Assembly (NCBI GenBank): GCA_016290835.1
Contig: JAEEVG010000024.1
Span: 1 to 34,674, forward strand
Reading direction: 5' to 3'
DNA: 34,674 nt
Origin: Bacteroidales bacterium
GTDB taxonomy: Bacteria; Bacteroidota; Bacteroidia; Bacteroidales; UBA932
Below the pieces are notes generated by a model, which made no database searches, was not told where the DNA came from, and saw only the letters and a program-made list of their open reading frames with translations. Positions 8,134 through 14,683 of the stretch are shown one piece after another; within the stretch, counting starts at the first letter, position 1, and each line of letters starts with the position of its first letter. The translations under genes were made by a program, and so were the position numbers.

Positions 8134-9492
8134 ATGAGAAAATTCCTCCTTCCCTTCATCGCCTGCACCCTGCTGGCCGGCGTGTGCGCCTGCGGCCCGC
8201 AGCCGGCCGCCGAAGAGCAAGCCCAAGCCGTGCAGAACGACTCCAACACCCCCCTGCACCTGCTGCAGCCCGACTACAAGATCCCCTACGGCGTGCCCGC
8301 CAAGGAGGATGTCAAGGCCGACCTGGACCGCATCCTCAAGTTCGTGGACGCCGAGACGCCCTGGCAGCCCGGCGAGGACGGGGAGATTCCCCGCGGCGCC
8401 TTCCGGCTCGCCAGCTATGAGTGGGGCGTGACCTACGCCGCGATGCTCACCGCCGGCGCCACCACGGGCGACAAGGCCTTTACCGATTATACGTACAACC
8501 GCCACAAACTGCTGGCGACCCAGGCCGAGGAATACCGCGCCACGAACGGCAAGCCCGCCCACCGGATCAGCGTGACCATGACTCCCCACGCGCTGGACGA
8601 CTGCGGCGCCGTGTGCGTGTCCATGATCAAGGACCAGGTGGCCCACCCCGAACTGAACCTCCGTCCGCTGATCGACCTCTATGCCGATTACATCATGAAC
8701 AAGGAGTTCCGCCTCAAGGACGGCACCCTGGCCCGCAACCGGCCGCAGCTCAACACCGTGTGGCTGGACGATATGTTCATGGGCATCCCGGCCCTCGCCT
8801 GGTACGGCAAGCTCACCGGCGACCGCCGCTACTTTGACGAGGCCGTCCGCCAGATCCGCCTTTTCAAAGACAAGATGTGGGTCCCGGAGAAGAATCTCTT
8901 CCGCCACGGCTGGGTGGAGGCGATGGACGAGCATCCCGCCTACCACTGGGGCCGCGCCAACGGCTGGGCCATCCTGACGATGTGCGACGTGCTCGACGCC
9001 CTGCCGGAGAACTATCCGGGCCGCGCCGAGATCCTCGACCTCTACCGCAAGCACGTCAAGGGCCTCGCCGCCCTGCAGAGCAGCGAGGGCTTCTGGCACC
9101 AGCTCGTGGACCGCAACGACTCCTACCTCGAGTCCTCCTGCACCGCCATCTATGCCTACTGCTTCGCGCACGGCATCTGCGAGGGCTGGATCCACCCGCT
9201 CGAGTACGGCCCCGCCGCCCTGCTCGCCTGGGACGCCGTCCACACGGTCATCGACGAGGAGGGCAAGGTGAACGGTACCTGCGTTGGCACCGGCATGGCC
9301 TTCGACCCGGCATTCTATTACTACCGCCCGGTCAGCCCCTTCGCGGCCCACGCCTACGGCCCGGCCATCTTCGCAGGCGCCGAAGTGCTGCGCCTCCTGG
9401 ACAAGTTCCACCCGCGCATGAACGACAGCGCCATCCAGTTCTACTACGAGGACTACTCCGACAAGGGACCCATCTTCTCCATCGGCCAGTAA
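8134..9492 (+). CDS. GH105 unsaturated (rhamno)galacturonyl hydrolase lipoprotein
   Basis: This 452-residue enzyme belongs to family GH105, which removes the unsaturated uronic acid left at the non-reducing end by pectin or rhamnogalacturonan lyases. The N-terminus has a hydrophobic segment and a Cys-rich lipobox-like stretch (LLAGVCACG), suggesting a lipoprotein facing the periplasm or surface. The (alpha/alpha)6-barrel signatures are present: LDDCGAVC, VWLDDMFMGIPALAWYGKL (Asp212/Asp213, the likely general-acid site), HWGRANGWA, FWHQLVD and YLESSCTAIYAY. These match the YteR/RhiN-like order. The length is greater than the usual 370-400 residues, partly from the signal and a linker. Its stop codon is 1 nt from the next ATG, so translation is probably coupled to the GH106-GH28 gene. 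Substrate preference (galacturonan versus rhamnogalacturonan I) cannot be read from sequence. Confidence 0.9.
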   Translation: MRKFLLPFIACTLLAGVCACGPQPAAEEQAQAVQNDSNTPLHLLQPDYKIPYGVPAKEDVKADLDRILKFVDAETPWQPGEDGEIPRGAFRLASYEWGVTYAAMLTAGATTGDKAFTDYTYNRHKLLATQAEEYRATNGKPAHRISVTMTPHALDDCGAVCVSMIKDQVAHPELNLRPLIDLYADYIMNKEFRLKDGTLARNRPQLNTVWLDDMFMGIPALAWYGKLTGDRRYFDEAVRQIRLFKDKMWVPEKNLFRHGWVEAMDEHPAYHWGRANGWAILTMCDVLDALPENYPGRAEILDLYRKHVKGLAALQSSEGFWHQLVDRNDSYLESSCTAIYAYCFAHGICEGWIHPLEYGPAALLAWDAVHTVIDEEGKVNGTCVGTGMAFDPAFYYYRPVSPFAAHAYGPAIFAGAEVLRLLDKFHPRMNDSAIQFYYEDYSDKGPIFSIGQ

Positions 9493-9493
9493 T

Positions 9494-12400
9494 ATGAAGA
9501 GGCTCTCCGTCCTGTGCCTCGCCCTGCTGATCGCGGGGCAGGCGCTCCCTGCCCAGACGCGTTCCTGGGAAGGCATCCACCGCACCCCCCTCTCCGAAGC
9601 GGCCCGGCAGTTCGCCAACCCGCCCGCCGAGTTCGCCAGCCACGTGATCTGGGGCTGGGAAGGCCCGATGGACATCGAGACCATCCGCCACGACCTTGAC
9701 TCCATCAAGACCAAGGGCTTCCGCTCCGTCATCTTCGAGGCCGGCTACCGGCTCCCCTATGAATACCTCTCCGACGAATGGTTCGAGGGCATCCGCACCG
9801 GCGTGATGGAAGCCAAGGCCCGCGGCCTGAAGGTCTGGCTCATCGATGAGGGCAAATATCCCAGCGGCTTCGCCGGGGGCAAATTCACCCGCGAACGGCC
9901 CGATCTGCGGATGAAGGCCGTCGTGGCCGTGGACACCCTCCACGTAGAGAAAGGCACCGTCCTGCGGGGCGCGGCCGTCTCGCCCAAGGCCCTGAGCGCC
10001 GTGGCGGTGAGCCGCTCCGGCGCGCCCAACCGCACCGTCCCGATCACCGACGGCAAGATCGACTTCACCGCCGGACTGGACGAGTGGGATATCATCTTCG
10101 CCGGCACGGACTACCGGACCGGCCAGACCCGCGCCGTCAACAACCCGACCGGCGGCAAGGACACCCGCAACTCCATCTGCGACTACCTCAGCCCCGAGGC
10201 CGTGCGCCAGTTCATCGACTGGACCCACGAGCAGTACAAGAAATACCTCGGCGAGGAGTTCGGCAAGACCCTGCTGGGCTTCCGCGGCGACGAGCCCGAC
10301 TTCGCCTACACCCCCTGGACCCCGAAAATGGTCGAGGAGTTCGTCGCCCGCAAGGGCTACGACCCCACACCCTGGCTCGCCAGCCTGCTCGCCCGCACGC
10401 AGACCGTGCGCGAGAAGCGCTTCCGCGCCGACTACTGGGACGTGTGGTCCGAGCTTTTCGCCACCAACTTCTTCCAGCAGCAGGCGGAGTGGTGCGCCGA
10501 GAACGGCCTCGCGCACATCACCCACCTCAACAACGACCACAACATGCCGGTCTGCATCCGCGCCGAGGGCAACTTCTTCCGCGACCTCAGCCGGGTGCAG
10601 GTGCCGGGCGTAGACGCCATCTGGAACCAGATCTGGCCGGAGACGGTCAACGACTTCCCCAAGTTCGCCTCGTCCGTCAGCCACGTCTGGGGCAAGCCGC
10701 GCGCGTTCAGCGAGAGCTTCGCGGCCTACAACACCCCGCCCAGCATCCCGCAGGCCAAATATGCGGTGGACTACCAGATCGTGCGCGGCATCAATTTCTT
10801 CGAGTTCATGTTCTGGATGGCGGGCTCCGAGCGGGCCAACTGGATGACCGACCCGCGGATGAAGGGGCTCAACGACTACACCAACCGCGCCACCTACCTG
10901 ATGGCCCTCGGCGAGCCGGGCGCCCGCGTGGGGGTATACTACCCCACCGCCACCTTCTGGCTGAATGACCAGAGCGTCAATCCCGACCTGCTGGAGATCG
11001 CCCAGCTGCTGCTCAAGCATCAGCGCGACTTCGACTGGCTGGACGACGACGCCTTCAAGGAGGCCCTCCGCGTCAGCGGCGGCACCCTCGTCAACCAAAG
11101 CGGCCAGCGCTACGAGACACTCGTCATCCCCTCCGCCGACGTTCTCTCCGAGCAGGCGTTCGAGATGATCGCCGACTTCGCCCGGACCGGCGGCAAGGTC
11201 CTCTTCTGGGGCCGCAAGCCCACGATGCTCGTCGGCCGCAGTTTCCTGGAGCCCAAACCCCTTCCGGACACGCCCGACTGGCTCGAGGAGCCTTCCGTGA
11301 GCTGGACGGCCACCGTCTCGGGTGCGATGCCCGCCACGGCCGAGATGCGCATCCTGCCGCAGCTGAGCATGGACCGGATGATGCGCAATCCCCCGGGCCA
11401 GGCACCCCTCGAGGAGCCGGCCACCTACGCCGTGCGCTACACCCGGCGCGTGATGCCGGACGGCGTGCTCTATTTCCTCTTCAACGAGGGTGAGAAGGAC
11501 GCCGTCTTCGAGGCGGAATTCGATGCCGCCGGCATCGTGAAGGAGTGGAACGCCGAGACGGGCGCCGTCACGGCCATTCCTGCCGAGACCGTTGATGGCA
11601 AGATCCGCCTCGGCCTCAATCTCAAGGCCTGGGAGAGCAAGATCATCTCCATCGAGCGCGGCAATAAAGATTACAATGTCAAGAAGTTCGGCGTCAAGGG
11701 CAAGGGCGCCGTGGAGACCGCGGCCATCCAGGCCGTGATCGACCGGGCGGCGGCCGAAGGCGGCGGCACGGTCGTCTTCCCGGCGGGCAAGTACCTCAGC
11801 GGCGCGCTCTTCTTCCCCCGCGGGGTGAACCTCCGCGTCGAGAAGAAGGCCTTCCTGCAGGGCACGGCCAACCCCGACGACTACCCGGTCATCAAGACCC
11901 GTTTCGAGGGCATCGAGCGGATGTGGCGCTGCGCCTTCCTCAACTTCGACAACTCCGAGAACGTGTCCGTGAGCGGCGAGGGCACCATCGACGGCAACGG
12001 CCTGGCGTGGAACAAGGTCGGGTTCGGCATGAACGGCCGCCCGCGCTTAATGTGCCTGACCCGCTGCGACGGCGGCTCGGTCAAGGGTCTGCACCTGCAG
12101 AATCAGGCCTCCTGGTGCCTGCACGTACTTTACACCCGCGGCTTCACCATCGATGGGCTGGACATCCGGGCCATCGAATACATCCCCAGTTCGGACGGCA
12201 TCGACATCGACTCCTGCTCCGATGTCTACATCGCCAACACCTACATCTTCGTCCACGACGATGACATCTCCATCAAGTCCGGCAAGGACGAGGACGGCCG
12301 CCGCGTGGGCCGCCCGAGCGAGAACATCCTCATCGAGGACTGCCACTTCGCCTACGGCCACGGCGCCGTGACGATGGGCAGCGAGATTTCCGGCGGCATC

Positions 12401-12844
12401 CGCAACGTGACCTCCCGCCGCATCAAGGTGGACGGCGACAACTGGGGCCCGATCCGCTTCAAGAGCCAGCCGCCCCGCGGGGGCTGGGTGGAGAACATCG
12501 TCTTCGAGGATTATGAGATCGACAACGTGCGCAACATCCTGGATATCAACATGGACTGGAACACCCGCCGGCCTGCCGGCCAGCAGCCGGTCTATTACGA
12601 GCCGGCGACGCGCCTGCGCAACATCACGATCCGCAACGTCCGCGCCAAGGGCCAGAGGCTCGGCACGATGAACGGCTTCCCGGTCGCTCCTTTCGGCGAC
12701 GATGTCTTCCACTTCGAGAACTGCCGCTTCGAAGCCGAAAGCGGCCTGGTGATCGGCCATGCAGACGCAGTCAGTTTCGACGGCGTCGAACTCATCGTCC
12801 ACGAGGGTCCCACCTTCATCCCGGTGGGGACCCGGGCACAGTAA
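9494..12844 (+). CDS. Exported GH106-like / GH28 two-domain pectin hydrolase
   Basis: This 1,116-residue exported protein joins two glycosidase modules. A signal peptide covers residues 1-20. Residues about 30-720 resemble GH106-type alpha-L-rhamnosidases: WGWEGPMDIETIRHDLDSI, YPSGFAGGKF, FRGDEPDFAYTPWTP (Glu267 a candidate catalytic acid), a flavodoxin-like TGGKVLFWGRKP segment and a beta domain with YFLFNEGE and WNAETGAV. From about residue 724 (NKDYNVKKFGV) to the end it is a GH28 polygalacturonase-type right-handed beta-helix. This part has SDGID (900-904), HDDDISIKSG (Asp922-Asp924), GHG (955-957) and RFK (988-990) standing for the family NTD, DD, GHG and RIK motifs. GH28 normally hydrolyses alpha-galacturonide bonds and GH106 removes alpha-rhamnose, so one chain could trim alternating Rha-GalA backbones. 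The GH28 call is firm; the GH106 assignment is likelier than other unclassified TIM barrels but unproven. Confidence 0.85.
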   Translation: MKRLSVLCLALLIAGQALPAQTRSWEGIHRTPLSEAARQFANPPAEFASHVIWGWEGPMDIETIRHDLDSIKTKGFRSVIFEAGYRLPYEYLSDEWFEGIRTGVMEAKARGLKVWLIDEGKYPSGFAGGKFTRERPDLRMKAVVAVDTLHVEKGTVLRGAAVSPKALSAVAVSRSGAPNRTVPITDGKIDFTAGLDEWDIIFAGTDYRTGQTRAVNNPTGGKDTRNSICDYLSPEAVRQFIDWTHEQYKKYLGEEFGKTLLGFRGDEPDFAYTPWTPKMVEEFVARKGYDPTPWLASLLARTQTVREKRFRADYWDVWSELFATNFFQQQAEWCAENGLAHITHLNNDHNMPVCIRAEGNFFRDLSRVQVPGVDAIWNQIWPETVNDFPKFASSVSHVWGKPRAFSESFAAYNTPPSIPQAKYAVDYQIVRGINFFEFMFWMAGSERANWMTDPRMKGLNDYTNRATYLMALGEPGARVGVYYPTATFWLNDQSVNPDLLEIAQLLLKHQRDFDWLDDDAFKEALRVSGGTLVNQSGQRYETLVIPSADVLSEQAFEMIADFARTGGKVLFWGRKPTMLVGRSFLEPKPLPDTPDWLEEPSVSWTATVSGAMPATAEMRILPQLSMDRMMRNPPGQAPLEEPATYAVRYTRRVMPDGVLYFLFNEGEKDAVFEAEFDAAGIVKEWNAETGAVTAIPAETVDGKIRLGLNLKAWESKIISIERGNKDYNVKKFGVKGKGAVETAAIQAVIDRAAAEGGGTVVFPAGKYLSGALFFPRGVNLRVEKKAFLQGTANPDDYPVIKTRFEGIERMWRCAFLNFDNSENVSVSGEGTIDGNGLAWNKVGFGMNGRPRLMCLTRCDGGSVKGLHLQNQASWCLHVLYTRGFTIDGLDIRAIEYIPSSDGIDIDSCSDVYIANTYIFVHDDDISIKSGKDEDGRRVGRPSENILIEDCHFAYGHGAVTMGSEISGGIRNVTSRRIKVDGDNWGPIRFKSQPPRGGWVENIVFEDYEIDNVRNILDINMDWNTRRPAGQQPVYYEPATRLRNITIRNVRAKGQRLGTMNGFPVAPFGDDVFHFENCRFEAESGLVIGHADAVSFDGVELIVHEGPTFIPVGTRAQ

Positions 12845-12847
12845 ACA

Positions 12848-13594
12848 TCAGCGGAGCAATCCCGCTTCGACGGCCCGGCCGGCTTCTTCAAGCTTGGCCG
12901 GGCTTCCGATATCGATGAGGCGGAGGTTCTCCGCCACCACGCCCCGGATCGTGCCGGCGGCGCATTCGCTGAGGTAGAAATCGATGATGGAGAACTTGTC
13001 CGGCCAGGCGGCCATCTTCTCGAAGACGGCGTCCGAGACGATGTGGATGCCGCAGAAAGAATAGCGGCGATATTGCGACGGATCGAAATCCGGCAGGTAA
13101 GGGCTCTTGATCTCGCCCGTGAGCACATTGGTCCAGCCCGCCAGGCGCATCTGCTCATCAAAGAGCAGGTAGCGGTAGGCCGGGGCGTCGGTCAGCAGCA
13201 GCGTCGCCAGGTTCTCCGGCTCATCCTGCTCCAGGAACCAACTCAGATCCAAGTCGCTGAGTATATCCACATTATGCACCAGGAAGCGCCCTTCTTCGGA
13301 AGCGAGCAGCGGAGCCGCGTGCTTGATACCGCCCCCCGTCTCCAGGGGCTCGGCCGTCTCGCGGGAAATGGCGAGCTGCGCGCCGAAGTTCCCGTTTCCC
13401 GCAAGGTACTCCTCAATCTGCTCCGCGAAATGGTGCACGTTCACCACGAACGGCCCCAGGCCGGCCTCGCGGAGTTTGCAGATCACGCGCCGGAGCATCG
13501 GCGTCCCCGCGACGGGGACCAGCGCCTTGGGCATCTTGTCCGTGAGCGGACGAAGCCGGGTCCCGAGCCCCGCGGCGAAGATCAGCGCTTTCAT
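12848..13594 (-). CDS. murU: Sugar-1-phosphate nucleotidyltransferase, MurU-like
   Basis: This 248-residue cytosolic nucleotidyltransferase has the N-terminal signature MKALIFAAGLGTRLRPLTDK followed by MPKALVPVAGTPML. Further along are the metal-site region HNVDILSDLDL and a C-terminal GTIRGVVAENLRLIDIGSP. In the MurNAc salvage route, MurU converts MurNAc-1-phosphate and UTP to UDP-MurNAc. Its partner kinase AmgK is encoded immediately upstream here: the ATG at 13594-13592 overlaps the kinase stop codon (ATGA), which implies coupled translation. An in-frame start 14 codons earlier would lie inside amgK and is rejected. Its 3' end faces the GH28 gene with only 3 bp between stop codons. A mannose- or glucose-1-phosphate transferase is possible on sequence, but the pairing favours MurU. 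Confidence 0.78.
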   Translation of the reverse strand: MKALIFAAGLGTRLRPLTDKMPKALVPVAGTPMLRRVICKLREAGLGPFVVNVHHFAEQIEEYLAGNGNFGAQLAISRETAEPLETGGGIKHAAPLLASEEGRFLVHNVDILSDLDLSWFLEQDEPENLATLLLTDAPAYRYLLFDEQMRLAGWTNVLTGEIKSPYLPDFDPSQYRRYSFCGIHIVSDAVFEKMAAWPDKFSIIDFYLSECAAGTIRGVVAENLRLIDIGSPAKLEEAGRAVEAGLLR

Positions 13595-14619
13595 AATGCC
13601 ACCTCCATTCCGGGAATGATTGTCCGGCCGTCCCATTCCGTGCAGAGCCGCTGCAGCAGCTCGGTCAGGTAGGGATAGCGCGCGAAGGGCTCGGCCGTGA
13701 GCTCGCGGAAGCAGCCCAGCACCGTGGGGATGCAGTCGAGGAAGAGTTGCTTGCGCTCCACCAGGCCGCGGAAGCCGTAGGCCCCCGTCTCCTGCAGCAG
13801 GCGCACGAGCGTCAGCAGGCGGTACTGCCGGTAGAAATCCTTCTCGTCCACGGGACGGAAGGCATCCAGGGCGCGCAGGTACACGCCCTCCAGTTCGCGG
13901 CGCATCGCCGGACTGAAATGCGTCCCGGCGTTCCAGAGGAAAGAGGCAAGGTCGTATTGCACCGGGCCGCGGCGGCCGCCCTGGAAGTCGATGAAGCAGG
14001 GCTCGCCGTCCTTGATCATCACGTTGCGCGCCTGGAAGTCGCGGTACATAAAGGTGTCCCCCTCGAAATCCAGGGCGTCCGCGCGCAGGCGGTCGAAGTC
14101 GTCCTGCAGGCGGATCTCGCTGAATTCCAGACCGGTGAGCTTCAGGAAATCGTATTTAAAATAATTGAGGTCGAAGTCAACCATCCGGGCATTGAACTCC
14201 CGGTCGGGGAAGCAGATGTCCCAGTCCAGGCCCTCCCCCACCTTGAACTGCACGGCGGGCAGCAAGGCCATCGTGTCGTGCAGCCAGTCGCGCTGCTCCT
14301 GCGTGAAAGAGCCGTCCGCGAGGGCCGGTTTGAGGAGTTCGAAGAGCTGCCCGCCGCCCAGGTCTTCCTGGAGATAGGCCATCCCGTCCGGCGCAACGGC
14401 ATACACCGACGGGGCGTGCAGGCCGCGGGCGCAGAACTGCGCGTCGATCTCGAGGAAGGCGCGGTTCTCGGCCGGGTTCGTGCCGATGCAGCCGATCACG
14501 GTCCCCCCGCCCCCGGACAGGCGGTAATACTTCCGGGCGCTGCCGGAAAGGGGCAGCAACTCGCATCGGTCCGCTTCTTCGCCGGACCAGCCGCGGTAGA
14601 GTCGGGTGAGTCTTTCCAT
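13591..14619 (-). CDS. amgK: Anomeric MurNAc/GlcNAc kinase, AmgK-like phosphotransferase
   Basis: This 342-residue cytosolic protein has the aminoglycoside-phosphotransferase fold. AmgK phosphorylates the anomeric carbon of MurNAc (and GlcNAc) with ATP, feeding MurU and bypassing de novo UDP-MurNAc synthesis. The N-lobe has LPLSGSARKYYRL and a Gly-rich turn SGGGGTVIGC. The catalytic loop is MYRDFQARNVMIKDG, with Tyr where many kinases have His before Arg-Asp. The metal-binding segment is CFIDFQGGRRGPVQYDLAS; the FIDFQGGRxGPxxYDLAS pattern is typical of the Bacteroidota AmgK-type group. It overlaps murU by 4 nt. A promoter (TTTG, 20 bp, TAACTTAG) sits about 10 nt upstream of the start and overlaps the divergent porin promoter. 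A murein hydrolase nearby fits cell-wall recycling. Confidence 0.78.
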   Translation of the reverse strand: MERLTRLYRGWSGEEADRCELLPLSGSARKYYRLSGGGGTVIGCIGTNPAENRAFLEIDAQFCARGLHAPSVYAVAPDGMAYLQEDLGGGQLFELLKPALADGSFTQEQRDWLHDTMALLPAVQFKVGEGLDWDICFPDREFNARMVDFDLNYFKYDFLKLTGLEFSEIRLQDDFDRLRADALDFEGDTFMYRDFQARNVMIKDGEPCFIDFQGGRRGPVQYDLASFLWNAGTHFSPAMRRELEGVYLRALDAFRPVDEKDFYRQYRLLTLVRLLQETGAYGFRGLVERKQLFLDCIPTVLGCFRELTAEPFARYPYLTELLQRLCTEWDGRTIIPGMEVAL

Positions 14620-14629
14620 ATCCGGAAGG

Positions 14630-14661
14630 CTAAGTTACACACTTTTTGAGAATCCCCCAAA
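14630..14661 (-). promoter_or_regulatory. Promoter of amgK-murU
   Basis: On the minus strand, TTTG (14661-14658), a 20-bp spacer and TAACTTAG (14637-14630; one mismatch to TAnnTTTG) precede the amgK ATG by 10 nt, implying a very short leader. The site overlaps the opposite porin promoter. Confidence 0.5.
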
Positions 14662-14675
14662 AGTACTTACATTTG
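14645..14675 (+). promoter_or_regulatory. Promoter of the porin-like gene
   Basis: TTTG (14645-14648), exactly 19 bp and TACATTTG (14668-14675) give a full consensus Bacteroidota promoter. The box ends only 8 nt before the ATG at 14684, so the transcript would be leaderless or nearly so. Confidence 0.68.
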
Positions 14676-14683
14676 TAGATTGT

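Noticed and set aside
7168-9732. An 854-codon open frame on the minus strand
   Set aside because: It runs antisense to the mscS-like gene and the GH105 gene, is rich in Gly, Val, Glu and Asp without any recognisable motif, and arises because C-ending codons in a high-GC genome remove stops on the opposite strand. Similar long antisense frames at 9332-11098, 15386-17329, 18699-20576, 26376-28205 and 31313-33142 were rejected for the same reason.
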